DNA of 7,045 nucleotides from Candidatus Omnitrophota bacterium (GCA_028706795.1 JAQTVK010000050.1:1-7045), one strand, 5' to 3'; positions 1-5,644 are shown, counted from the stretch's first letter. Numbers and translations: made by a program. The notes: generated from the letters alone by a model not told the origin.

Positions 1-5
1 ATAAA

Positions 6-11
6 AGGAGG
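6..11 (+). promoter_or_regulatory. Ribosome binding site of the CBM48-like gene
   Basis: AGGAGG, a full Shine-Dalgarno match. It sits five bases before an in-frame GTC at 17-19 and just after an in-frame TAA stop at 2-4. It indicates that translation starts near 17, far upstream of the first conventional start (GTG at 92), which would cut the domain. Confidence 0.6.
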
Positions 12-16
12 GAGCA

Positions 17-298
17 GTCAAGGCAGCAAAAAAGGCCGGGACAAAGAAAGTCGCTTTTAAGCTTATTGCCCCTTACGCCAACAGTGTCAGCGTGGCAGGA
101 GATTTCAACAATTGGGATGTCAACGCCAATCCGATGAAGAAGGATTGGAAGGACGACTGGACAGCCAGCATGACCATCAAGCCGGGACGTTACGAATATA
201 AGTTTTACGTCGACGGTTCGTGGCAGAACGACCCCAGCTGCGACGCCTGCGTCCCCAACCAATACGGCAGCACCAACTGCGTAATAGAAGTTAAATAG
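17..298 (+). CDS. Small AMPK-beta/CBM48-like glycogen-binding protein (isoamylase early-set fold), start unresolved
   Basis: The frame encodes a protein of about 93 residues made of a single carbohydrate-binding immunoglobulin-like domain of the CBM48/AMPK1_CBM type, the module found in AMPK beta subunits and at the N-terminus of branching and debranching enzymes. Seen in sequence: a Lys/Ala-rich N-terminus, a first strand (KKVAFKLIAPYA), the signature VAGDFNNWD, a Trp-rich middle, then PGRYEYKFYVDG and a tail containing NDP and NQYGSTN. Aromatic residues at these places contact alpha-glucan in known members. No catalytic domain is present, so it is at most a binding or regulatory protein; glycogen or starch as ligand is inferred. 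Three Cys lie close together near the C-terminus. The start is odd: no ATG, GTG or TTG exists in frame between the TAA at 2-4 and GTG 92, yet starting at 92 loses the first strands. The good ribosome site at 6-11 points to codon 17 (GTC). The stop is TAG at 296-298. Confidence 0.72.
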   Translation, partial: VKAAKKAGTKKVAFKLIAPYANSVSVAGDFNNWDVNANPMKKDWKDDWTASMTIKPGRYEYKFYVDGSWQNDPSCDACVPNQYGSTNCVIEVK

Positions 299-312
299 CA
301 CAACAAATTCGC

Positions 313-331
313 CCCTCTATCGATTAGAGGG
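313..331 (+). terminator. Hairpin after the CBM48-like gene, possible weak terminator
   Basis: CCCTCTA (313-319) pairs perfectly with TAGAGGG (325-331) around a 5-base loop, starting 14 bases after the stop codon. A run of six T occurs at 345-350, but 13 bases beyond the stem, so this is not a standard Rho-independent terminator. It may instead be an mRNA 3' end stabiliser or a processing site. Confidence 0.35.
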
Positions 332-358
332 TATGCTGTAAATGTTTTTTATCCAATT

Positions 359-422
359 CGGAAGGGGGTTCTGTAAAGGGGGAAACTGTGTTTCCCCCTT
401 TACGACGAGCTTGCCCCTTCCG
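359..422. repeat. Nested inverted repeat (palindromic element)
   Basis: An inner perfect 14-bp inverted repeat, GTAAAGGGGGAAAC (373-386) and GTTTCCCCCTTTAC (390-403), has a 3-base loop (TGT). It is enclosed by a 9-bp outer stem, CGGAAGGGG (359-367) with CCCCTTCCG (414-422). No T-tract follows on either strand, so a terminator is unlikely. There is no ORF inside. The shape resembles REP/MITE-type palindromic elements or a structured RNA; which one cannot be decided from one copy. No second copy was seen in this window. Confidence 0.75.
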
Positions 423-439
423 GTTAAGACAAGTTCGTC
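404..439 (+). repeat. Third inverted repeat interlocking with the nested palindrome
   Basis: GACGAGCTTG (404-413) can pair with CAAGTTCGTC (430-439) over 10 bp with one G-U. Its loop (414-429) contains the 3' arm of the outer stem of the preceding element, so the two stems together have the topology of an H-type pseudoknot, or are alternative folds. It ends three bases before the tRNA. Confidence 0.5.
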
Positions 440-442
440 CAG

Positions 443-518
443 GCTGGCGTAGCTCAGTTGGTAGAGCAGCGGTTTCGTAAATCGCGGGTCGGAGGTTCAA
501 TTCCTCTCGCCAGCTCCA
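443..518 (+). tRNA. tRNA-Thr (anticodon CGT), 3' CCA encoded
   Basis: A full cloverleaf can be drawn by hand. The acceptor stem GCTGGCG (443-449) pairs with CGCCAGC (508-514). The D-stem is GCTC/GAGC with loop AGTTGGTA. The anticodon stem GCGGT/ATCGC carries loop TTCGTAA, so the anticodon is CGT (476-478), reading ACG, Thr. The variable loop is 5 bases, and the T-stem GGAGG/CCTCT has loop TTCAATT. The discriminator is T at 515 and CCA is encoded at 516-518. The anticodon and T-stems each hold one G-U pair. The anticodon-arm region resembles the known bacterial tRNA-Thr(CGU). It lies 22 bases before the MFS gene in the same direction and may share its transcript. Confidence 0.96.
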
Positions 519-540
519 TTCTTAAACCCCGGAACTTTAT

Positions 541-1800
541 TTGGCGAGATTCAGGGAAGTCTTAAGCGAGCGTAATTTTTTCCTCCTCTGGGTGGGCCAG
601 ATAATCTCGCAATTCGGAGACAGGCTCAACCAGATGGCCCTGATAGCGATAGTCTATAGCAGGGCGCCGGGCTCCCCGTTCGAGCTCGCAAAATTCTTCT
701 CGTTCACCATCATACCCTCTTTTTTCGTGAGCCCCATAGCGGGCGCGTTCATAGACAGGTGGGACAAGAAAAAGACGATGATCGGCTGCGACATCCTGCG
801 CGGCCTGATAGTGCTCGTGATACCCGTAGCGTTCCTGGGCCTTACGCCCACATTCCCGATATACACCGCAGTTTTCCTCATCTTCGCGGTGAGTTGTTTC
901 TTCCTTCCGGCAAGGCTCGCGATCATCCCGGACCTTGTCTCGAAAGAAAAATTGCTCGTAGCAAATTCGCTTTTTACGGTCACTTCGATGATAGGCGCGA
1001 TATTCTGGTTTGTCGTCGGCGGCCTCCTGGTGGAATTTTTGAAGGTAAAAGGCGGGCTATACCTTAACTCGCTCGTTTACCTGATGTCGGCGTTAGCGAT
1101 CGTCTTTGTCGCCGGGCACAGGCGCCGCGAGAAGAAAATCGAAGGCACGGTAAACATAGAAGAGATAATAAAGACGTCGATCGTCCGGGAGATAACAGAC
1201 GGGGCAAAGTACCTGGCTGCCCACAGCGAGGCGAGGTTCGCGTTCCGCGTGCTCTTCGTCCTCATGGCCGGCGCCGGCGCCGCATACGCGGTGGTGATAG
1301 TCTTCATCCAGGACGCGATGGGCTCGATGACCCGCGACTTAAGCCTCCTGGGATTTTTCCTGGGCGCGGGATTTTTTATCGGTTCGGTCGCCTACGGGAA
1401 GATGGGCCACCGTTTCTCGAAGGCGAAATCGATATTTGCCTGCCTCATATTATGCGGGATATCGATATGCGCTTTTACGGCCGTCCTTAAGGGGACAAGG
1501 TCGTTTCTCGGGGCGTCGGTCGTCGCAATGATACTCGGCATCGCGATGGCGCCTATCGGGATATCGACGAATACCCTCATACACGAGATGGTCGACGAGA
1601 AGATGCGCGGAAGGATATTCAGCTCGCTCGGCATCGCGATGAACCTGGCGTTCCTCATATTCATGCTCGGCGCCGCGAAACTCGCCGAACGCGTAGACAG
1701 CGGCTGGATACTTTACGGGGTGAGCGTTTTTTACGTTATCTGCGGTATACTGGGATTTATAGACCTGCGTATCTTTAAGGAGAAAGGCTGCAATGTCTGA
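541..1800 (+). CDS. Major facilitator superfamily exporter (MFS_3 / EntS-like)
   Basis: This is a 419-residue, very hydrophobic inner-membrane protein with about 12 predicted membrane helices in two halves, split by a charged central loop near residues 193-230. Seen: an N-terminal FREVLSERNFFLLWVGQIIS segment leading into helix 1, the motif A variant GAFIDRWDKKK (68-78) after helix 2, PARLAIIPDLVSKEKL (123-138) and MRGRIFS (355-361). These are typical of the MFS_3 group (enterobactin exporter EntS, macrolide efflux and related proteins). Length is normal. Proton-driven export of a small molecule is the family expectation; the substrate cannot be read from sequence. The start is TTG at 541: an in-frame TAA lies at 523-525 and no ATG or GTG exists between, so the start is forced, with only a weak GGAA ribosome site at 531-534. 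The tRNA ends 22 bases upstream, and the 3' end overlaps trxB by 8 bases. Confidence 0.88.
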   Translation: MARFREVLSERNFFLLWVGQIISQFGDRLNQMALIAIVYSRAPGSPFELAKFFSFTIIPSFFVSPIAGAFIDRWDKKKTMIGCDILRGLIVLVIPVAFLGLTPTFPIYTAVFLIFAVSCFFLPARLAIIPDLVSKEKLLVANSLFTVTSMIGAIFWFVVGGLLVEFLKVKGGLYLNSLVYLMSALAIVFVAGHRRREKKIEGTVNIEEIIKTSIVREITDGAKYLAAHSEARFAFRVLFVLMAGAGAAYAVVIVFIQDAMGSMTRDLSLLGFFLGAGFFIGSVAYGKMGHRFSKAKSIFACLILCGISICAFTAVLKGTRSFLGASVVAMILGIAMAPIGISTNTLIHEMVDEKMRGRIFSSLGIAMNLAFLIFMLGAAKLAERVDSGWILYGVSVFYVICGILGFIDLRIFKEKGCNV

Positions 1801-2716
1801 TTATGACGTCATTATCATCGGGGGAGGTCCAGCGGGGTTGACCGCCGGAATATATGCTTCGCGCGCCAGGCTCAGGACGCTCCTTTTGGAAAGGGCCATG
1901 CCGGGCGGACAGATATTGACCTCGCCGCTTCTTGAGAATTATCCGGGATTTCCGGAAGGCGTCTCAGGCATACAGATAATAGAAGAGATCGTAAAGCAGG
2001 GCGAGCGCTTCGGGCTCACGGTAAAGATAGAATCGGTCGTTTCCGTAGAGGATAAAGGCAAGGGCGCAAAGACAGCCAAAACCGATAGGGATACGTATAA
2101 AGCGGCGGCCGTAATATTCGCAATGGGCGCGAGTTACGCCAAGCTTGCGGTGCCGGGAGAGGACAAACTGGGAGGCCGCGGCGTCTCTTATTGCGCGACC
2201 TGCGATGGGCCGTTGTTCAAAAATAAAGAAGTGGTTGTCGTCGGAGGAGGGGATACCGCGATAGAAGAGGCGCTCTTCCTGACGAATTTCTGCGCGAAGG
2301 TCAGCGTAGTCCACAGGAGAAATGAGCTGCGCGCGGCAAAGATACTCCAGGAGCGCGCATTTGCGAACAAAAAGATAAATTTCGTATGGGATTCGGTCGT
2401 GGCCGAAATATCAGGCGACCAGAGAGTGGAAGGTATAAAGGTCAGGAACGTAAAGACCGGAGACGAGAAGACGATAGCGGCCCACGGGATATTCATTGCG
2501 GTCGGTTTTAGGCCCCACACGGAATTAGCGAAAGGGCTTGTCGAGACGGACGAGAAAGGGTATATTATAACCAAGGATGATATGTCGGCTTCGGGCGAAG
2601 GGTTCTTCGCTGCCGGTGACTGCCGCAAAAAGCTCCTTTATCAATTTGTCACGGCCTGCGGTGACGGCGCTACCGCCGCCTTCGCCGCGCAAAAATATAT
2701 CGAACAGTTACGGTGA
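1793..2716 (+). CDS. trxB: Thioredoxin reductase (NADPH, FAD)
   Basis: This cytoplasmic flavoenzyme passes electrons from NADPH through FAD and a CxxC pair to thioredoxin. At 307 residues it is within the usual range of low-molecular-weight bacterial reductases. Seen: the FAD dinucleotide motif GGGPAG (10-15), the redox site SYCATCDGP with Cys134 and Cys137, the NADPH motif GGGDTA (151-156), the 2'-phosphate site HRRNELR (174-180) that favours NADPH over NADH, and the C-terminal FAD motif FAAGDC (272-277). The usual Arg-Gln after that motif is Tyr283-Gln284 here. The ATG at 1793 lies inside the end of the MFS gene (8-base overlap) with AAGGAG at 1777-1782, so translation is probably coupled. 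A thioredoxin gene lies two genes downstream, supporting the assignment as a true reductase/thioredoxin pair. Confidence 0.95.
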   Translation: MSDYDVIIIGGGPAGLTAGIYASRARLRTLLLERAMPGGQILTSPLLENYPGFPEGVSGIQIIEEIVKQGERFGLTVKIESVVSVEDKGKGAKTAKTDRDTYKAAAVIFAMGASYAKLAVPGEDKLGGRGVSYCATCDGPLFKNKEVVVVGGGDTAIEEALFLTNFCAKVSVVHRRNELRAAKILQERAFANKKINFVWDSVVAEISGDQRVEGIKVRNVKTGDEKTIAAHGIFIAVGFRPHTELAKGLVETDEKGYIITKDDMSASGEGFFAAGDCRKKLLYQFVTACGDGATAAFAAQKYIEQLR

Positions 2717-2733
2717 CAGTACTTAATCCGGAA

Positions 2734-2740
2734 AAGGAGG
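2734..2740 (+). promoter_or_regulatory. Ribosome binding site that fixes the DUF4019 start
   Basis: AAGGAGG, five bases before ATG 2746. It favours that ATG over the in-frame GTG at 2713, which would overlap the trxB stop and put 11 charged or polar residues in front of the signal peptide. Confidence 0.8.
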
Positions 2741-2745
2741 ATAAG

Positions 2746-3156
2746 ATGAAGAGGTTTATCGGGGTAATGTTGATGGTGCTGTTCGTTTCCGGCGTATGCT
2801 TCGGGGCGAGCCCGGAGAAGAAAGCGAAGATCGCCGCCAAGAATTGGCTCGAATCCGTTGACCAGAAAAATTACGCAAAGAGTTATGACGATGCCGCCGA
2901 GTTCTTCAAGGCGATGGTAAAGAAAAACGAGTGGATAGACACGCTTACCAACCTGAGGAGCATGCTCGGGCCCGTGGAGTCGAGGGAACTCATAAGCGAG
3001 AAATATCAGGAGAAGATGCCGGGCGCGCCGGACGGGGAATACGTGATCATCATCTACAGGACGGACTTCAGGAAGAAATCCGATGCCCAGGAAGTTGTCG
3101 TGCCTATGCTGGACAAAGACGGCAAATGGCGCGTTTCGGGATATCATATAAAGTAA
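2746..3156 (+). CDS. Secreted DUF4019 family protein
   Basis: From ATG 2746 the product is 136 residues. The first 20 or so form a signal peptide: MKR, a hydrophobic core (FIGVMLMVLFVSGV), then CFGAS with a likely signal peptidase I cut near FG-A-S. No lipobox is present, because Val precedes the only Cys. The mature part matches the DUF4019 pattern as I know it: a helical NWLESVDQKNYAKSYDDAA start, EWIDTLTNLRSMLGPVESREL, then PGAPDGEYVIIIYRTDF and a C-terminal strand DGKWRVSGYHIK. The fold is expected to be NTF2-like; the molecular function is unknown. The mature protein has no cysteine, so it is not an obvious thiol partner of the thioredoxin system encoded on both sides. It sits 29 bases after trxB and 25 before the thioredoxin gene, presumably in the same transcript, and should act in the periplasm or envelope. 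Confidence 0.85.
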   Translation: MKRFIGVMLMVLFVSGVCFGASPEKKAKIAAKNWLESVDQKNYAKSYDDAAEFFKAMVKKNEWIDTLTNLRSMLGPVESRELISEKYQEKMPGAPDGEYVIIIYRTDFRKKSDAQEVVVPMLDKDGKWRVSGYHIK

Positions 3157-3181
3157 AGCGGTCAAAAACAGGAGGCACAAC

Positions 3182-3511
3182 ATGGCCGAGGGCATACTTC
3201 AATTAAAGGACGACAATTTTGACAAGGAGATAACGCAGGCGAAGGGCGTGGCGCTCGTGGATTTCTGGGCGTCGTGGTGCATGCCCTGCAAGATGGTGGC
3301 GCCGACAGTCGAGGCGTTAGCCAAGGATTACGCGGGGAAGGTAAAGGTCGCCAAGGTCGAGGTGGACGAGGCCGGCGAGACGGCATCCCGCTTTAACGTG
3401 ATGAATATCCCCACCCTTATAATATTCAAGGACGGCAAAGAGGCGGGCCGCGTCATAGGCGTCACGCCAAAGGAAGAGCTGGCTAAAAAACTGGACGCGC
3501 TGCTTAAATGA
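3182..3511 (+). CDS. trxA: Thioredoxin (active site WCMPC)
   Basis: This is a small cytoplasmic protein-disulfide reductant of 109 residues, the standard thioredoxin length, with no signal peptide. Seen: the strand ALVDFWASWC leading to the active site WCMPCK (Cys33, Cys36), the PTVEALAKDY helix, the VDEAGETASRFNVMNIPT stretch with the buried cis-proline (Pro77), and the C-terminal strand-helix with GxVIGVTPKEEL. The active site carries Met where most thioredoxins have Gly (WCGPC); CxPC with a bulky second residue occurs in some bacterial thioredoxins. The start is ATG with AGGAGG at 3170-3175, six bases of spacing. TrxB, two genes upstream, is the expected reductant. The gene ends in an ATGA overlap with purN. 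Confidence 0.95.
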   Translation: MAEGILQLKDDNFDKEITQAKGVALVDFWASWCMPCKMVAPTVEALAKDYAGKVKVAKVEVDEAGETASRFNVMNIPTLIIFKDGKEAGRVIGVTPKEELAKKLDALLK

Positions 3512-4107
3512 ATTTCGCCGTCTTCTGCTCCGGACACGGGACGAACCTGCAGGCGATAATCGATGCCGCTAAGAAGAGGCGCATCAGCGCGAAACTCGCG
3601 CTCGTCGTCTGTGATAACCCCAGGGCTTACGCGGTAAAGCGCGCCGGGAGAGCCGGCATACCGGTAGCCATATTCGGCCCGAAGGATTTCCCGTCTAAGA
3701 AAGAGCTCGAGGCAGCGGTTGTCCGGGAACTCGGCCGGGAAAATATAAAACTTATCGCGCTTGCCGGGTATATGCGGATATTAAGCGGTAATTTCGTAAA
3801 AAGATACAGGAACAGGATATTGAATATCCACCCGGCGCTGCTGCCGGCATTTAAAGGTGGACAAGCGATAAAAGATGCGATACAATATGGCGTCAAAATC
3901 ACCGGGGCGACGGTCCACTTCGTTACCGAAGATGTCGACGCCGGGCCGGTAATATTGCAGGCAGCGTGCCCCGTAAAAAATAACGATAACGAAAAAACAC
4001 TTCTAGCTCGTGTCCACAAACTGGAACACAAGATCTACCCTGAGGCGATCGAGTTGTTCGCTAGGGGGAAGCTGAAGGTTGCAGGCAGGAGAGTAATAGT
4101 AAAGTAG
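3508..4107 (+). CDS. purN: Phosphoribosylglycinamide formyltransferase 1 (GAR transformylase)
   Basis: PurN transfers a formyl group from 10-formyl-tetrahydrofolate to GAR, giving FGAR, the third step of purine synthesis in the cytoplasm. The 199 residues cover the full domain. Seen: the phosphate-binding start FCSGHGTNLQAI (6-17), LAGYMRIL (85-92), NIHPALLPAF (106-115) with catalytic Asn106 and His108, and VDAGPVI with Asp144. These three fall at the same numbers as in the E. coli enzyme. The folate-site segment ATVHFVTEDVD is also intact. Its ATG overlaps the thioredoxin stop by four bases (ATGA), a typical coupled start, and its TAG stop is followed directly by the ATG of the next gene. 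No other pur genes are in the window, so it is detached from any purine operon here. Confidence 0.95.
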   Translation: MNFAVFCSGHGTNLQAIIDAAKKRRISAKLALVVCDNPRAYAVKRAGRAGIPVAIFGPKDFPSKKELEAAVVRELGRENIKLIALAGYMRILSGNFVKRYRNRILNIHPALLPAFKGGQAIKDAIQYGVKITGATVHFVTEDVDAGPVILQAACPVKNNDNEKTLLARVHKLEHKIYPEAIELFARGKLKVAGRRVIVK

Positions 4108-5565
4108 ATGGCGATAAAGTTTGGCACTTCCGGTTGGCGCGCAGTGATGGCCGACGGATTCACGTTCCCGAACGTAAGAAAAGCAGCGCAGGCGATAGCA
4201 GGCTACGTAAAGGCGCACCACCCTTCCAAGAAGGCCCCGCCCGTCGTAATAATCGGCCACGATACCCGCTTTAATTCCAGGGAATTCGCTTCTGCCGCGG
4301 CCAAAGTCCTTTGCGCGAACGGCGTGAAAGTCCTCCTTACCGAACGCGACACCCCCACGCCGGTGATCTCGTTCCAGGTGGTCCATAAGAAAGCCGACGG
4401 CGCCGTAAACATAACCGCGAGCCATAACCCGCCCGAATATAACGGCCTTAAATTTTCGCCCTCGCACGGAGGCCCTGCCGAGCCGGAAGTAACGAAAGAG
4501 ATAGAGAGGCGCGCCGCCAAAATAAAGGTCGAAGTCGAAGAGCCGCTGCCCCAGGGACTTAAATGCCGCATAGAAGAATTTGATCCCCGCCCGGCGTATT
4601 TCACGCGGATAAGAGACCTTGTCGACCTCTCCGCGATAAAGAGAGCACGCCTTAAAGTGGTCGTGGACGTGATGCACGGGACCGGCCGCGGATACCTCGA
4701 CCGCATATTAACGGAGAGCGGATGCAAAGTCATATTATTGAACGATAATCTCGACCCGCTATTCGGCGGACACCCGCCGGAGCCGGCAAAAGATAATATA
4801 GGGAAGATGCTGCGCGAAGTGAAGAGGCACAAGGCCGACCTCGGCCTCGGCCTTGACGGCGACGCGGACAGGTTCGGTATCGTAGACGAGAACAGCAGGT
4901 TTTATACGCCGGATGAGGTCATATCGCTGTTATTCAGGCATTTGATCGAGACGCGCCCGCGCCTGCCGAAGGTCGCGCGCACCCATTCGACGACAAGGCT
5001 CGTCGACAGGATAGCGGCCCGCTACGGCATCGAGGTCGTCGAGACGCCTATCGGTTTCAAATATATCGGAGAGGTATTGATGACCGGCGAATGCATCATA
5101 GGCGGCGAGGAATCGGGAGGTTTGTCGATAGCCAACCACGTACCGGAGAAAGACGGGATACTCGCGTGCCTGTTGGTTGCCGAAATGGTGGCGGCAAGAG
5201 GCAAGAAGCTGAGCGCCATATTAAATGAGGTATACCGCGAGTTCGGCAGGTCTTATCCCGGGAAATTGAGCGTCAAGCTTACGGATGACCAGAAGGCGAG
5301 GCTCCTCCATATGCTCAAGAGCCGCCCGCCGAAGGAGATCACAGGGACGAAGGTCATTAAACTGGATACGATGGACGGCTACAAGTTTACCCTGGCCGAC
5401 TCGAGCTGGGTCCTGATCCGGCCGTCGGGCACCGAACCGCTCATAAGGTTCCATTTCGAGGCGATGACCGCCGCGAAAGAGAAGAAATTGATAAAATATT
5501 GCGAAGACCTGATACACGCGATCAGGACGCAGGTAAACGAGGTCCATCCTCCGGAAGAGGACTAG
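4108..5565 (+). CDS. Phosphoglucomutase/phosphomannomutase family phosphohexomutase
   Basis: This is a cytoplasmic enzyme of the alpha-D-phosphohexomutase superfamily, which interconverts hexose 1-phosphate and 6-phosphate through a phosphoserine and a bisphosphate intermediate. All four active-site elements are visible in the 485 residues: the phosphoserine loop TASHNPPEYNGLKF (Ser105), the metal loop DGDADR (250-255), the sugar-specificity loop GGEESGG (332-338) and the phosphate-binding loop RPSGTEP (438-444). The N-terminus KFGTSGWRA matches the PGM/PMM group rather than GlmM, whose usual start is GTDGIRG. GEESGG is compatible with glucose or mannose phosphates; the exact substrate is not decidable here. 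The ATG follows the purN TAG with no gap. The nearest ribosome-site-like sequence (AGGAGA, 4087-4092) is 15 bases away, so coupling to purN is likely. It appears to be the last gene of the string starting at 541. Confidence 0.92.
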   Translation: MAIKFGTSGWRAVMADGFTFPNVRKAAQAIAGYVKAHHPSKKAPPVVIIGHDTRFNSREFASAAAKVLCANGVKVLLTERDTPTPVISFQVVHKKADGAVNITASHNPPEYNGLKFSPSHGGPAEPEVTKEIERRAAKIKVEVEEPLPQGLKCRIEEFDPRPAYFTRIRDLVDLSAIKRARLKVVVDVMHGTGRGYLDRILTESGCKVILLNDNLDPLFGGHPPEPAKDNIGKMLREVKRHKADLGLGLDGDADRFGIVDENSRFYTPDEVISLLFRHLIETRPRLPKVARTHSTTRLVDRIAARYGIEVVETPIGFKYIGEVLMTGECIIGGEESGGLSIANHVPEKDGILACLLVAEMVAARGKKLSAILNEVYREFGRSYPGKLSVKLTDDQKARLLHMLKSRPPKEITGTKVIKLDTMDGYKFTLADSSWVLIRPSGTEPLIRFHFEAMTAAKEKKLIKYCEDLIHAIRTQVNEVHPPEED

Positions 5566-5576
5566 CCGCAGCGAAG

Positions 5577-5596
5577 TCCCGCGTTTTTTTGCGGGA
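5577..5596 (+). terminator. Hairpin with T7 loop at the end of the phosphohexomutase operon
   Basis: TCCCGC (5577-5582) pairs with GCGGGA (5591-5596) around an 8-base loop GTTTTTTT. The T-tract lies in the loop rather than after the stem, so the site is not a textbook Rho-independent terminator. Its position, 11 bases after the stop and just before a new promoter, still suggests a 3' end or processing element. Confidence 0.4.
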
Positions 5597-5608
5597 TTGA
5601 GCGCGGGG

Positions 5609-5637
5609 TTGACATCCGTCGACGGATGTCATAAACT
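5609..5637 (+). promoter_or_regulatory. Sigma-70-type promoter of eno
   Basis: A perfect -35 TTGACA (5609-5614), a 17-base spacer, and TAAACT (5632-5637, four of six matches to TATAAT). The expected transcript start is around 5643-5645, essentially at the first enolase ATG. It is the only clear promoter box pair I see in the window. Confidence 0.65.
5610..5631. promoter_or_regulatory. 22-bp perfect palindrome, candidate operator in the eno promoter
   Basis: The half-site TGACATCCGTC (5610-5620) is followed at once by its exact reverse complement (5621-5631). The palindrome covers five bases of the -35 box and the whole spacer up to the -10 box, the classic place for a homodimeric regulator to block or remodel RNA polymerase. 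It could also form a 9-bp hairpin with a TCGA loop if transcribed from upstream. I do not recognise the half-site as that of a specific regulator family. Confidence 0.6.
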
Positions 5638-5644
5638 ATAGGGC

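Noticed and set aside
373..403. Rho-independent terminator or CRISPR repeat at the 14-bp hairpin
   Set aside because: No T-tract follows the stem on either strand, and there is only one copy with no spacer pattern.
359..442. T-box leader or other known riboswitch before the tRNA/MFS genes
   Set aside because: I see no T-box sequence, no specifier loop pattern and no terminator/antiterminator pair; the downstream genes are not aminoacylation genes.
1266..1290. GGCGCC repeats in the MFS gene
   Set aside because: They are simply Gly/Ala codons of a membrane helix (AGAGAA), kept in frame.
2713..2745. Longer DUF4019 start at GTG 2713
   Set aside because: It would overlap the trxB stop and place polar residues ahead of the signal peptide; ATG 2746 has an ideal ribosome site.
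2188..3195. - strand open frames across trxB and the DUF4019 gene
   Set aside because: They are shadows of clear + strand genes with catalytic motifs; composition is low-complexity and unlike a real protein.
4003..4832. Long open frames on the - strand opposite purN and the phosphohexomutase (224 and 209 codons)
   Set aside because: They mirror the codon pattern of well-identified + strand enzymes, have no recognisable domain and no ribosome site, and overlap each other in different frames.
541..5565. A dedicated defence or secondary-metabolite cluster built around the MFS exporter
   Set aside because: The neighbours are housekeeping enzymes (TrxB, Trx, PurN, phosphohexomutase); no biosynthetic, nuclease, toxin or transposase gene is present.
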